From Candidatus Marsarchaeota G2 archaeon ECH_B_1 (GTDB lineage: Archaea > Thermoproteota > Thermoprotei_A > Marsarchaeales > Marsarchaeaceae), in assembly GCA_003019535.1 (NCBI GenBank), contig NEXG01000002.1:59256-112842 (forward strand): a stretch of DNA of 53,587 nucleotides. Direction: 5' to 3'. Positions 8,217 to 17,453 of this stretch are shown piece after piece; the first letter of the stretch is position 1, and each line of letters begins with the position of its first letter. Both the position numbers and the translations under genes were made by a program. The notes below the pieces were generated by a model. It searched no databases. It had not been told where the DNA came from and saw only the letters and a program-made list of their open reading frames with translations.

Positions 8217-10253
8217 ATGGATGATCCTACGAGGTTTGTTTTGGGCAGGGGTTCTTTTGTGGATGACTTCAGGCTACCTGAAACCCTCTACATAAAGTTT
8301 GTGCGTAGCCCTTATGCGAGGGCGCGTATATTGCGTGTCAGAGGGGGTATCAACTCATCCGAGCTAAATGCCACCTTAGCATCCACGGGTGAGGGGGCTG
8401 TGGGCTCCCTATCCTCAGCCGCGATGCCCGTTCTCGCCTCGGGGTACGTGAACTTCGTGGGGCAACCCGTGGCCGCGGTTCTCGGAGAATCCCGATACCA
8501 GGCTGAAGACCTCGCTGAGAGTGTGGAGGTGGACTACGAGCCGCTTAAACCCGTGGTGGACGTGGAGGAGGCTTTAAGGAGCGAGCCTATTCATCAGGGC
8601 TCAACATCCAACGTGTTGACACGGCACACGCTTGGCTCAAAGTTCGAACCCGACTCCCACCTGGTGCTCGAGGATAGTTTTAGAATAGAGAGGATAGCCG
8701 CTAACCCCATTGAGCCTCGGGGGGTGCTCGCCTACTATGATGGTTCCAGGCTCACGCTCTGGGCGTCCACACAGTCCGTCTTCAGTGTTAAACACGGTCT
8801 AGCCGCCTCCCTCCGCGTGCCGGAGAGCATGGTTAGGGTGATTCAGGCTGACACGGGTGGGGCCTTTGGCTCGAAGGGTGGGCTTTACCCCGAGTATGTT
8901 GTGGCCGCTTATGCTTCGATGAAGACGCGTAGACCGGTTAAGTGGATTGAGACGCGCACGGAGAACATTCAGGCGAGTAATCATGGGAGGGGTGTGCTCG
9001 CCAACATGAAGGTTTACGCCAAGAAGTCGGGGCGGGTGACGGGTGTCGAGGCTCAGGTGTACGTTGACGCGGGTGCGTATGCGGTGGGTCTCAACGTGTT
9101 CGCCCCACGCTTCATAGGCTTCCAGATAACGGGTCCGTACGCTATAGACAGAGCCTACGTTGAGGCTTACTCTGTTTGCACAAATAAAGTGCCCCTGGGG
9201 CCGTACAGGGGTGCGGGTAGACCTGAGGCCGCGTTCTTCATTGAGAGGATGATGGACAGACTCGCGGACACCCTCGGCATGAGCACAATCGACGTGCGTT
9301 TGGCCAACACCATGCGTGGGGGCTTCACTTCGCCGCTTGGGCTCAGGGTTGAGTCCGCGCGTGAATTCTTAGAGGAGGCGATCAACGCCTTGGATGCTAG
9401 AAGTAGGCTGGGAAGCAAGGGTTGGGGTCTATCCTTCTTCGTGTTGGTACCCGCAGCGCAGCCCGGCGAGTCAGCTAGGATCACTGTGAGGGGTGGAAGG
9501 GTTAAGGTCTGGCTTGGTGGAAACGCGCACGGCCAGGCTCACGAGTTCTTCGTCAAAAGGCTTGTGGCCCAGGAGCTAGGCGTACCCGAGGACCTAGTGG
9601 ACTTGGAGAGAGGCGACACCGACATGCTCACTCAGGGTGTTGGTACATGGGGTAGCAGGAGCGCCATGGTGGCTGGAGCCGCCGTGGTTGAGGCCGCTAG
9701 AAAGCTACGTAACGAGGCGCGGGAGAAACTAGGCGAAACGGGCAGCCCAGCCGAGTACTCACCCCAAGAGCTACTAAAGGGTGAGTTCAACGTTGAAGTG
9801 TTCTACAGAATGGATGAGCAGCTCAACACGCTGGGCGTCAACTTGGTGCGGGCTGAGGTGGACGCGCTTGGACGAGTGAGCGTGCGGGACTGCCTCTCCT
9901 ACTACGACGTGGGCAGGGCGCTCACACCCTGGATGGTCGAATCCCAAGTGCACGGGGGGTGCGCTCAGGGCGTAGGACAGGTGCTCTACGAATCCGTGAG
10001 GTACGGCCAAGAGGGCCAGCTGCTCACAGCATCCATACTCGACGCGGGCCTAGCCTACGCCACCGAGGTGCCAAGCTACACCGTTATACTGGCCCAACAC
10101 CCCTCAAAGCTCCCACACGCAGCCAAGGGCGTCGGCGAGAGCCCAACCATAGGCGTCCCACCAGCACTAGCAAGGGCTATAGAATCCCTCACTGGAAAAA
10201 GGGTGAACCACACCCCACTAACACCCGAGGAGCTCTCAGCCTCTCAGCTCTGA
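8217..10253 (+). CDS. Xanthine dehydrogenase family molybdenum-binding large subunit (aldehyde oxidase / CoxL-like)
   Basis: The ATG at 8217 (MDDPTRFVLGRGSFVDDF) matches the family start; an upstream in-frame start at 8079 would add an unrelated 46 residues. The product of about 678 residues carries GGAFGSKGG (Moco contact), VPLGPYRGAGRPEA and the catalytic glutamate loop KGVGESPTIG. PYRGAGRPE replaces the AYRCSFR loop of true aerobic CO dehydrogenase, so CO oxidation is unlikely; aldehyde or N-heterocycle oxidation is expected. These enzymes normally work as a heterotrimer with an FAD subunit and a 2Fe-2S subunit. Neither is encoded in the window, so the partners must be elsewhere or the subunit is atypical. 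Confidence 0.88.
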   Translation: MDDPTRFVLGRGSFVDDFRLPETLYIKFVRSPYARARILRVRGGINSSELNATLASTGEGAVGSLSSAAMPVLASGYVNFVGQPVAAVLGESRYQAEDLAESVEVDYEPLKPVVDVEEALRSEPIHQGSTSNVLTRHTLGSKFEPDSHLVLEDSFRIERIAANPIEPRGVLAYYDGSRLTLWASTQSVFSVKHGLAASLRVPESMVRVIQADTGGAFGSKGGLYPEYVVAAYASMKTRRPVKWIETRTENIQASNHGRGVLANMKVYAKKSGRVTGVEAQVYVDAGAYAVGLNVFAPRFIGFQITGPYAIDRAYVEAYSVCTNKVPLGPYRGAGRPEAAFFIERMMDRLADTLGMSTIDVRLANTMRGGFTSPLGLRVESAREFLEEAINALDARSRLGSKGWGLSFFVLVPAAQPGESARITVRGGRVKVWLGGNAHGQAHEFFVKRLVAQELGVPEDLVDLERGDTDMLTQGVGTWGSRSAMVAGAAVVEAARKLRNEAREKLGETGSPAEYSPQELLKGEFNVEVFYRMDEQLNTLGVNLVRAEVDALGRVSVRDCLSYYDVGRALTPWMVESQVHGGCAQGVGQVLYESVRYGQEGQLLTASILDAGLAYATEVPSYTVILAQHPSKLPHAAKGVGESPTIGVPPALARAIESLTGKRVNHTPLTPEELSASQL

Positions 10254-10677
10254 AGGCTCAGAGCTCTCTGAAGCCTTTGTCGAGAACCGAATCAACGAGC
10301 CTGTGTAGGCGCTCATACTATACGCCCACACTTGGTGTGTTCGAGCTCAGAACCAAAAAACATTGAGTTGACACCCTATAGCATATATAGTTAGACTAAA
10401 AAAATGTATAGAGTGTTATGCCGAGATTTTCAGAAATTTAAAGGTGATTCTCTGACCTAACCTCATATGCGCTTTATTTTCAAGCCCCTAACAGCGGGCT
10501 CTGCTATAGCTTGTCGTGAGCTAAGCTGGAACCAACCCAAAACTAAGGATTTCCGTCTTGTGTGGATTATGCTACGGGTGAGGCCATCGGAGGGGTCTGG
10601 AGCCTGCGTTCACTCCGGTGGTATCACCCTACAGCCGACGTCTTTGGGTAGGGAACTAGCCTCGTAAGGCGACTCGA
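10254..10677. other. Intergenic stretch with an AT-rich promoter-like block
   Basis: About 420 bases. A local AT-rich block at 10370-10445 contains CATATATAG (10382-10390) and ATTTAAAG (10436-10443), both good archaeal TATA candidates. A 66-codon frame starts at 10467 right after them, but its protein has no recognisable features. The block could serve the membrane-protein gene at 10678 with a long leader, or an RNA gene. Confidence 0.35.
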
Positions 10678-11157
10678 TTGGTATCAAGGCCCTGGAAGCG
10701 GTTCCCGAAGGAAATTTACCCCTACACTGTGGGGTCAACACTTAGAGAAGCACTCAAAGCGGGTGCATGGGCGGGTGCGTGGACTTCTCTATCACACGTG
10801 CTAACCCTGATCGCCATCTCTGAATATGGGTATGTAGAGCTGAGCCCCATCTCGCCCGCCGCTCATGGCTCCTACAGCGTGTTCATGCTCCAGATACCCT
10901 TCGTCTTCATCGCGGCAGTTCTTCTCGAACGGGTTGTCAGAAAAACGGGCTATCTTATCGGCTCCCTAGTGGCGGCCGACGCAGCCACCGATGTGTACAC
11001 CCTTATGGCAGGCCATCCTCCGGTGGGCGACACCTTGATCCTATTCTCCACCATGATTGGGTTCATCATGGCTTTGTTCCTCGCCTACTACATAAGGCTG
11101 ATCAGAGCTTTGAGACGGGCTCATCTGCTTGAGTGGGCTGGTGGGAATAAAGGATAA
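10678..11157 (+). CDS. Small polytopic membrane protein, unknown function
   Basis: 159 residues from a TTG at 10678; a stop lies in frame at 10657-10659, so the start must be here or at the GTG near 10729. The product has about four hydrophobic helices (starting near residues 27, 66, 90 and 120) and a basic C-terminal end ([14 protein letters not shown]). I do not recognise the family. It lies 104 bases upstream of the MaoC-like gene on the same strand, which may be chance. Confidence 0.55.
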   Translation: MVSRPWKRFPKEIYPYTVGSTLREALKAGAWAGAWTSLSHVLTLIAISEYGYVELSPISPAAHGSYSVFMLQIPFVFIAAVLLERVVRKTGYLIGSLVAADAATDVYTLMAGHPPVGDTLILFSTMIGFIMALFLAYYIRLIRALRRAHLLEWAGGNKG

Positions 11158-11261
11158 GGCTTCTTGTTTGATTCCTAGTGCATCCAATTCTGAGAACCCC
11201 GTGGCACGTATTGTTTGGGTGTATCGGAAAGACATATTGGTGGGCTCTGGGTTTCATGATT

Positions 11262-11735
11262 ATGCAAAGCGCGGCTGAATACTACGAGGATTTACGGGTG
11301 GGCCAAACATTCAAATCCGGCTTGGGTAGGACTGTGCTCGAAGAAGATAATGTGTGGTTCTCGCTGCTCACATTAAACACTAACCAGATTCACTTTAACT
11401 TGGAGTACGCGCAGAAACATTATTCTGATCCTCCCTTTGAGGGTAGACTCATAGTTAACGGGGTGTTCACGCTGGGCTTGGTTATAGGTCTCTCCGTTAG
11501 CTCTATGGGTGTTAACGGCGTGATGCTGGGGTTGGAAGACGTCAGGTTTGTGCGCCCAGTGTTTGCGGGCGACACAATCTACGCTGAAGTGGAGGTGGCG
11601 GAGATGCGTGAATCCACGTCTAGAAGGGGTTTCGGTGTTGTTAAACTCAGAACCAGGGGGTACAATCAGAGAGGTGAGACTGTGGTGGAGTTTGTGCGTG
11701 TGGTGCTGGTTCCGATGAGGAGTCAGGGTCGATGA
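11262..11735 (+). CDS. MaoC-like (hot-dog) acyl-CoA hydratase
   Basis: The ATG at 11262 starts MQSAAEYYEDLRVGQTFKSG, the normal beginning of MaoC-type hydratases; the longer frame from 11178 adds an unrelated 28 residues. The 157-residue hot-dog domain carries NQIHFNLEYA, the hydratase motif whose Asp/His pair activates water, here with N-x-I-H-F-N. Its stop overlaps the start of the CitE-like lyase by four bases (ATGA), so the two are translated together. This pairing is known for mesaconyl-CoA hydratase with methylmalyl-CoA lyase, and for itaconyl-CoA hydratase with citramalyl-CoA lyase. Which C4/C5 acyl-CoA is used here is not decidable from sequence alone. Confidence 0.85.
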   Translation: MQSAAEYYEDLRVGQTFKSGLGRTVLEEDNVWFSLLTLNTNQIHFNLEYAQKHYSDPPFEGRLIVNGVFTLGLVIGLSVSSMGVNGVMLGLEDVRFVRPVFAGDTIYAEVEVAEMRESTSRRGFGVVKLRTRGYNQRGETVVEFVRVVLVPMRSQGR

Positions 11736-12589
11736 GTGTGATTTCGGATCATAAATCAAGGCCGAGGAGGAGTCAGCTGTACGCGCCTGGTAACAATGAG
11801 AAGCTCATCGTCAAGGCCTCCAAGCTCGACGCCGACTCCGTTGTTCTCGACCTCGAAGACTCCGTGCCAGCCGAGATGAAGGAGGAGGCAAGAAGGCTTA
11901 TCGGCAGGCTGGTACCCGAGCTTGACTGGGGCAAGAGAGAGGTGTGTGTGCGTATAAACCCGCTTAACAAGCTTGACTCCTACCGGGACCTACTCCTTGT
12001 TTCAACACTCGATAGGGTTGACTCCATAGTGGTTCCCAAGGCGGATGTGGGTCTGGGATCAATCTATAACGCCACGGGTAAATCCCTCATACCCATAGTC
12101 GAGACAGCCAGGGGCCTGCTCAGAGTGGAGGATATAGTGTGTGAGGAGGGAGTTGTAGCCGTTACTTGGGGTGCGGCTGATATGGCCTTCTCTTTCGGAG
12201 GCTCACTGGACGCGTTCTCATCCAACGCCTATATAAGAACTAAGATCGCAGCCGCAGCGGTAACACATGGTGTGGAAGCCATAGATAAGGTGTACTTCGA
12301 CGTCGAGGACACCGAGGGTTTCGCGGCGGAGGCGCGCGAAGCCAAGAAATACGGATTCAGCGGTAAACAGGTGATTCACCCAAACCAGATAGGCCCCGCG
12401 AACAGTGTTTTCACTCCCACAGCCGAAGAACTCGAGTGGGCGCAAAGAATCCTGCGGGTCTACGAAGAAGGTAGAAGGGCTGGTAGGGGCGCGGTCAGAA
12501 TGGATGATGAGCTGGTGGACGAGGTCCACGTGCGCATAGCCAAAGGCATAATCCAACGCGCAAACCGCGGTGCAGTGGGGGAGGACTAG
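11732..12589 (+). CDS. HpcH/HpaI aldolase, CitE-like CoA-ester lyase
   Basis: 285 residues, the usual length for CitE-like lyases. RRSQLYAPGNNEKLI (residues 12-26) and the metal-site motif VVLDLEDSVP (37-46) are typical. ETARGL and WGAADMAFSFGG supply the further acidic residues that hold Mg and the CoA substrate. KQVIHPNQI near 210 is the conserved C-terminal signature. Such enzymes split malyl-, methylmalyl- or citramalyl-CoA to acetyl- or propionyl-CoA and a 2-oxoacid. The gene starts inside the stop codon of the MaoC-like hydratase. The pair likely forms a short degradation or assimilation module; no CoA transferase is adjacent. Confidence 0.9.
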   Translation: MSVISDHKSRPRRSQLYAPGNNEKLIVKASKLDADSVVLDLEDSVPAEMKEEARRLIGRLVPELDWGKREVCVRINPLNKLDSYRDLLLVSTLDRVDSIVVPKADVGLGSIYNATGKSLIPIVETARGLLRVEDIVCEEGVVAVTWGAADMAFSFGGSLDAFSSNAYIRTKIAAAAVTHGVEAIDKVYFDVEDTEGFAAEAREAKKYGFSGKQVIHPNQIGPANSVFTPTAEELEWAQRILRVYEEGRRAGRGAVRMDDELVDEVHVRIAKGIIQRANRGAVGED

Positions 12590-12966
12590 TACACGGGGTG
12601 ACCCCGCGACTACGTTGGGCTGAGCCTCACAAGAACTGGGCCTTCCAAAATAGGGTTTGAAACGATCAGACTCTCCCCCACAGCAGGCTGGGCTACATCC
12701 ACTATATCGGTCTTATCTAGGGAAGGCTAAGCAGAAAGGTGTTTAGATAGGTTGAGGGGTCGCTTGATGGGTGATTGTGTCGATGCTACGCCAATCCTTC
12801 ATTGGCCGGGGGGATTCGGTGGGTTCCGGTAAGGCTATGCCCGTATCAAGCCTACACCTCCCTCACAATGGGTGGTTCGAGGTGTGTGAATACACATAAA
12901 TAAAATATTACCCCTGCGCGTGTGAGAAAGCCTAAATGAGTCTGTTCGTGTTGGTTGTGATGTGCT
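12590..12966. other. Intergenic stretch before the class V aminotransferase gene
   Basis: 377 bases without a gene. An AT-rich ACATAAATAAAATATT at 12893-12908 is a good TATA region about 65 bases before the TTG start at 12967, which would leave a leader of about 35 bases. I see no terminator hairpin with a T-run after the CitE-like gene. Confidence 0.35.
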
Positions 12967-14226
12967 TTGTTTGAAGATCTACTGCCTGAGATAAGGTCGA
13001 GGTTTCCACGGCTCGAGTATGATTACTTGGGGCATAGCAGGGTGTTTTTGGATAACGGGGCTGGCTCCATGGTGCTAGGTGAGGCGGCGCGCGCGGAGTA
13101 TGAGGCGAGGCTTAACTACGCGGCGGAGCACGATGCTCCCGCTGAGGAGTCTGCTGAGGCTGGCAAGGTTATACTTAAGGGTAGGAGGGCTGTGGCAGAC
13201 TTGCTCAACGCTGAGGAGGCGGAGTCGATTGTTTCGGGAGAGTCTGCGACTTCGCTGCTGTTCAACTTGGCTTACGCGGTCTTCAGGACGCTCAGGGCGG
13301 GGGGCAACATCGTGACAACCGAGTACGAGCACTACGCGAACGTTTCGCCGTGGCTTGAGCTCAAGTCTAGGGGCTTCGTAGACGAGGTGAGGTTCGCGAG
13401 ATTCAACCCCGAAACCTACGAGCTAGACGTGGATCACTTGGCGTCGCTTGTGGATTCGCGCACAAGAATCGTGAGTGTGACAGGAGCCTCAAACCTCCTC
13501 GGCTCGATAACACCTCTCGAGGAGGTTGGTAAAATCGCGAGGGAGCGTGGCTCAATATTCGTGGTGGACGGCGTCCACCTTATGCCTCACTACCCTGTGG
13601 ACGTGCAGACTATAGGTTGCGACTTCCTCGTCTTCTCAGCCTACAAGCTGTTCTGCAGGTTCGGCTCCTTCATGTACGGTAGAAAGGAGGCGCTTGAAGG
13701 GCTTGAACCATACAAGGTTGAACCCGCGCCTGAACGTGCGCCTTGGCGCTGGGAGCATGGTAACAGAGATCCGGCCCTCTTCGCGGCCATAGCAGCTGTG
13801 GCCGACTACTACGAGTGGCTGGGTGAAAGGGTTGGAGTAGAGCCCAAGGGCTTTACTGGCTCTGGGAGACGCCTGAAGATTAAGGCCGCTCAGACAGCCA
13901 TAAGAGAGTATGAGGTAAAGCTGTCAAGAAGAGTACTTAAGGGCTTAGACGAATTAGGGGGGAAGCTGAAGCTCTATGGGCCCTCCGACCCCTCTAAGGC
14001 GGATGTAAGGGTTCCCACATTCAGCTTCACAGTGGAGGGCGTCGAAAACAGGAGGATGGTTGAGAGACTCTGGCGTGAACACAGCGTGTTCGTAAGGGAG
14101 GAGAACTTCTATTCACGAGCCGTCAAATCACTCGGTGTGCAAGGGGTTATCCGCGCGAGCTTCGCACACTATAACACACCTCAGGAAGCCGAGAAACTAC
14201 TCGGATCCCTCAAATCCCTGATCTGA
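12967..14226 (+). CDS. Class V aminotransferase (cysteine-desulfurase / isopenicillin-N-epimerase type)
   Basis: 419 residues from a TTG start; a stop at 12958-12960 excludes upstream starts. The fold-type I PLP pattern is clear: VTGASNLLGS, FVVDGVHLMPH (Asp201 and His204 contact PLP) and the Schiff-base lysine Lys227 in FSAYKLF. The mobile loop cysteine of SufS-type desulfurases is not obvious, so cysteine desulfuration is not secure; lyases, epimerases and kynureninase-like enzymes belong to the same family. It is followed after one base by an MFS transporter gene, which suggests a substrate or product that is moved across the membrane. Confidence 0.85.
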   Translation: MFEDLLPEIRSRFPRLEYDYLGHSRVFLDNGAGSMVLGEAARAEYEARLNYAAEHDAPAEESAEAGKVILKGRRAVADLLNAEEAESIVSGESATSLLFNLAYAVFRTLRAGGNIVTTEYEHYANVSPWLELKSRGFVDEVRFARFNPETYELDVDHLASLVDSRTRIVSVTGASNLLGSITPLEEVGKIARERGSIFVVDGVHLMPHYPVDVQTIGCDFLVFSAYKLFCRFGSFMYGRKEALEGLEPYKVEPAPERAPWRWEHGNRDPALFAAIAAVADYYEWLGERVGVEPKGFTGSGRRLKIKAAQTAIREYEVKLSRRVLKGLDELGGKLKLYGPSDPSKADVRVPTFSFTVEGVENRRMVERLWREHSVFVREENFYSRAVKSLGVQGVIRASFAHYNTPQEAEKLLGSLKSLI

Positions 14227-14227
14227 T

Positions 14228-15433
14228 ATGAGTGGGGTCAGCGGGCACACCATAAGCACACGGAGGGTTTACATAGCAAAGCTAGCGAGAACATTAGCCT
14301 ACTCATTCATGGCCCTCCTACTCCCCCTCTACCTCTCATCAAAGGGGCTAACACCGCTCGAAATAGGGGTTGTGCTCGCCTGTGTGGGTGTTGGCAACCT
14401 ACTCATGCTTACACTCGCCCCAACCCTCGTAAACACGCTCGGCCTCCGACGCACAATGATCCTCCTCCCACTAACACTCGTCCTCGGCTCACTCCTCCTA
14501 CTCTACGGTAAAGGTTTAGCCGCATACATCGTAGGGGGATTACTCGGCTCACTCAGCGTCACCCAGACGGAGTCGGGTGTGCTGCTCGTGATTGATCAGA
14601 CGCTTCTAGCCGAGGTGGAAGAGAACAAGCGTACCTCGACTTTCTCATACTACAACCTAGTGGGTTACGTGGGCTCAGCGCTGGGCGGCCTAACACTCTC
14701 CATCGTCTCGAAGACTCTTCCCATCAGCCTGGGGGACACCCTTCTTTTAGCCGGCTACGCCGCGGTGGGAGCCCTCGTGTCCCTACTCTACGCAACTTTG
14801 AAGACACCTCGGCTGAGCGCCCCCAATAGGCAGATGAACGTCCACGAGGTGGCTAGGTCCAGCCCAACACTCCTAGGGCTCGCGGCACTCTTCAGTGTTG
14901 ACGCCTTCGCTGGAGGCTTCGTTGTGCAGAGCTGGCTCTCCTACTGGTTCCACTACCAGCTAGGTGTGGGGAGAACACCGCTCGGCGTGCTCTTCTTCCT
15001 AGCCAACACGGTCTCAGCCCTCTCCCTAATAATAGCACCCAAACTCGCAGCCAGGATCGGCTTGGTGCGCGTAATGGCGTACACCCACCTACCATCCAAC
15101 ATCCTGCTGGCCACCATCCCCCTCGCACCGACACCCATAATAGCGAGCGCACTCCTACTCCTGAGGCAATCCCTGTCACAGATGGATGTGCCCACAAGGC
15201 AAGCGCTCGTGGTAGCGATTTCACCCTCGCAAAGCAGAGTTGGCGCCATCAGTTTAACCACCCTTACAAGAAGCGTCGCACAAATACTTGGAACACCCAT
15301 CACCGGAGTGATACTCCAACTGGGCCCTGCCTACCTACCATTCTTCGCCGCGGGCAGCATCAAATCGGCGTACGACGTAGCAGTGTACTGGCTTATGCGT
15401 AAAAACTTGGAGATAGGGAAAAATAAGAGTTGA
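14228..15433 (+). CDS. Major facilitator superfamily transporter
   Basis: 401 residues with about twelve hydrophobic helices in two halves. The first half carries LTPLEIGVVLACVGVGN and the loop NTLGLRRTM, which fits MFS motif A between helices 2 and 3. The start ATG lies one base after the stop of the aminotransferase gene, so the two probably share an mRNA. A late segment (LLRQSLSQMDVPTRQALV) resembles drug/metabolite antiporters. The substrate is unknown; an amino acid or amino-acid-derived compound would fit the neighbour. Confidence 0.85.
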   Translation: MSGVSGHTISTRRVYIAKLARTLAYSFMALLLPLYLSSKGLTPLEIGVVLACVGVGNLLMLTLAPTLVNTLGLRRTMILLPLTLVLGSLLLLYGKGLAAYIVGGLLGSLSVTQTESGVLLVIDQTLLAEVEENKRTSTFSYYNLVGYVGSALGGLTLSIVSKTLPISLGDTLLLAGYAAVGALVSLLYATLKTPRLSAPNRQMNVHEVARSSPTLLGLAALFSVDAFAGGFVVQSWLSYWFHYQLGVGRTPLGVLFFLANTVSALSLIIAPKLAARIGLVRVMAYTHLPSNILLATIPLAPTPIIASALLLLRQSLSQMDVPTRQALVVAISPSQSRVGAISLTTLTRSVAQILGTPITGVILQLGPAYLPFFAAGSIKSAYDVAVYWLMRKNLEIGKNKS

Positions 15434-15524
15434 GCACCATTCGGCAGATCTCCGCTCGCCGCTAGCTTAAGGCGTTTAACCCGATTATTAGGGGGATTTT
15501 GCTGGATGGTGCGCTTGGCCCCGC

Positions 15525-16658
15525 CTATTCTTGGTGTACTATTCTGCCTTCGCCCACAACGAGTTTCGGGTAGCTTTCCACGTTGAAGGGGTCTCCGCTC
15601 CAGACAACGAGGGACGCTTTGTAGCCAACCCTGACTTGGCCTAGGTCTTTTGCGCCGATTATTTCAGCCGCCTCCTTTGTGAGCTTGGAGATAGCGTGCT
15701 CCTTTTTGAGCCCGAAGCGCATAAAGTGTCTGAGGGTGTAGAACATGTTCCTCTGCAGGAGCACTGGGTGGTCGCTCATCATACAGAACTTTATCCCCGA
15801 TGCGAGAACAACCTTGGCATTCCTCCAGCTCTCGTGTTTGAGTTCGACCTTGTATGGGAAGGAGTCCATTGGGCCATAAACTAGGGGTACACCCGCATCC
15901 TTCACGGCTCTGAAAACTTCCTCCCTGTATATGTCGAGCCCGTGGTTCAGCACCGCCTTGAATCCGAACTCCTCTACGAGGCTTAGTAGAACCATCGCGT
16001 CATCCTCTTTGTGGAGGTGGACCATCATCTTGTATTTACCGCTGAGTATATCCATGAATATCTCGGTTAGCGGTTCGACTTCTTCGGGTAGCTTCTTCTC
16101 TTTCTCGATGAGTCTCCTCATCTTAACCGCCTTGATGAAGTTCTCCCGTAACAGAGCCACCGCGCCCATCCTAGTCGTGGGCCTCCTCCCCTTCCATTCG
16201 GTCGTGCTTCGCGGGTTATAGCCCAAAGCCGCCTTTATGCCCACATCCATCAAGTACGCGTCGCGCACGTTTGAGGCGAAGTTGCGTATGAGCACGCCCT
16301 TACCCGCTATAACATTGCCGCTTCCAGGGAGCACCGTGGAGTATAGCACACCGTTCTCAACAGACTCCCTGAACGCTGAGTCATCCATGTAGACACTGTG
16401 AAGCGCGTTAACGAGGGGGTACACCGAATCCATCTGCTCGTTAGCCTCATCCTCCCTCGATGGTTCACCCGATCTAGCCATACCTATGTGGCTGTGCCCG
16501 TCGATAAAGGCCGGCGTAACAACGCCTTCACCCAAAACTTCGCCCCCGTCCTTCCTAGACTTACCCACATAGCGGATGGCCTCACCTTCGAATCCCACAT
16601 AGACGTTGCGCTGCACGCCCACACCATCATACAACAAGTCCGCCTTTACATACTGCAT
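15525..16658 (-). CDS. Metal-dependent amidohydrolase (imidazolonepropionase-like)
   Basis: The frame starts at 16664, but the second ATG at 16658 (MQYVKADLLYDGVGVQ) lies about 25 bases from a minus-strand TATA (AGCTTTTAAG, 16679-16688) and is preferred. The product of about 377 residues shows the amidohydrolase metal ligands in order: DGHSHIG (about 55-61), HLHKEDD (near 216), a later NHGLDIYREE and MMSDHPVLL (near 297). The ending VGYKASLVVWSGDPFN is the typical return of the small beta domain. Relatives hydrolyse cyclic amides and dipeptides. The exact substrate is unknown, and the gene stands alone. Confidence 0.85.
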   Translation of the reverse strand: MQYVKADLLYDGVGVQRNVYVGFEGEAIRYVGKSRKDGGEVLGEGVVTPAFIDGHSHIGMARSGEPSREDEANEQMDSVYPLVNALHSVYMDDSAFRESVENGVLYSTVLPGSGNVIAGKGVLIRNFASNVRDAYLMDVGIKAALGYNPRSTTEWKGRRPTTRMGAVALLRENFIKAVKMRRLIEKEKKLPEEVEPLTEIFMDILSGKYKMMVHLHKEDDAMVLLSLVEEFGFKAVLNHGLDIYREEVFRAVKDAGVPLVYGPMDSFPYKVELKHESWRNAKVVLASGIKFCMMSDHPVLLQRNMFYTLRHFMRFGLKKEHAISKLTKEAAEIIGAKDLGQVRVGYKASLVVWSGDPFNVESYPKLVVGEGRIVHQE

Positions 16659-16808
16659 AAACACCCAACGTGCGCCGGCTTAAAAGCTCTAACCCACATC
16701 AAACACGAAGCGTGGTTCGGCTGAGGTAGTAACCTACTAGTGACACCCAAAGACGACTCGCCCCCAACCATACTTTTAACAAAGATAAAAAGTGGGTGTT
16801 TTGGGGTT

Positions 16809-16868
16809 GCGTCCAGATAATTGTTTTCCACGCCTGGATGCCATCACACCACTCTCTAATCCGGGCAC
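16809..16868. repeat. Miniature inverted-repeat element, copy 1
   Basis: 60 bases bounded by GCGTCCAGATAA and TAATCCGGGCAC, imperfect inverted repeats. The inside holds TTCCACGCCTGGAT. A second copy lies at 21458-21518 with the same ends and core. The ends match those of the IS relic at 24062-24854 (TGTTCGGATAAG / CTTATCCAGACA), so it is probably a non-autonomous derivative. Confidence 0.65.
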
Positions 16869-16924
16869 CACGGTTTTCGGCGTTCTGTGAATGGTTAGTT
16901 CATCATCTCCGCTTCTTGGGTCAT

Positions 16925-17419
16925 TCAAAACCTCTTTATGGGAGGCCAAGACAGAGCGTCGGCGCTGTACAGGTATATGTAGTGGAACACCCCATTGTGG
17001 TTTACCCTCTCCCTCTTAGTGGGTTTGACGCCGGGTAATGGGAAATCGTGTGCCACCACACGCGCGGAGGGCTTTAGTTCGCGCATCATCCTAGGGAGCA
17101 GAGCCCTATTCATCTCGGGTAGAAGGTAGAGTGTAACCACATCCGCGTCCCTGAGGCTGGTCTCAAGCAGGTTTTGGTTTAATAGTCTAACCTTGTCGCT
17201 CACACCTGAGCGCTCTATGTTCCGAGTGGCCAGAAGTACGCGTCTCGGATTGTTTTCAACGCCCACCGCGGAGGCATCGAACCTTCTCACTGCGTCAACG
17301 AGTATCCTGCCATCCCCCGCACCGAGGTCGAGCACCACCTCCCCCTTCCCAACTTCGGCTAAGTCGAGCATCCTGCGCACTATTTGATGAGGTGTGGGTA
17401 CGAATGGTACACGCCTCAT
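16925..17419 (-). CDS. aKMT-like protein lysine methyltransferase (class I SAM)
   Basis: The ORF can begin at a TTG at 17443, but the ATG at 17419 (MRRVPFVPTPHQIVRRML) lies about 28 bases from a minus-strand TATA (17442-17453) and matches the N terminus of crenarchaeal aKMT, which has VPYVPTPEEVVRRM. The SAM loop VVLDLGAGDGRIL, the acidic GVENNPR and the late VVAHDFPLPGVKPTK all align with that family of about 160 residues. aKMT methylates lysines of many archaeal proteins, including chromatin protein Cren7. The C-terminal VFHYIYLYSAD corresponds to the family's HTVYLY strand. Gene is monocistronic and probably leaderless. Confidence 0.8.
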   Translation of the reverse strand: MRRVPFVPTPHQIVRRMLDLAEVGKGEVVLDLGAGDGRILVDAVRRFDASAVGVENNPRRVLLATRNIERSGVSDKVRLLNQNLLETSLRDADVVTLYLLPEMNRALLPRMMRELKPSARVVAHDFPLPGVKPTKRERVNHNGVFHYIYLYSADALSWPPIKRF

Positions 17420-17441
17420 TAAAGTTGAAAGTGAAAAACTC

Positions 17442-17453
17442 AAATTTATTTTT
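17442..17453 (-). promoter_or_regulatory. TATA box of the aKMT-like gene
   Basis: AAAAATAAATTT on the minus strand, centred about 28 bases before the ATG at 17419. It predicts a leaderless mRNA and supports the chosen start. Confidence 0.5.

Noticed and set aside
10467-10667. 66-codon plus-strand frame after TATA-like sequences.
   Set aside because: No conserved features or composition typical of a protein; could equally be a leader.
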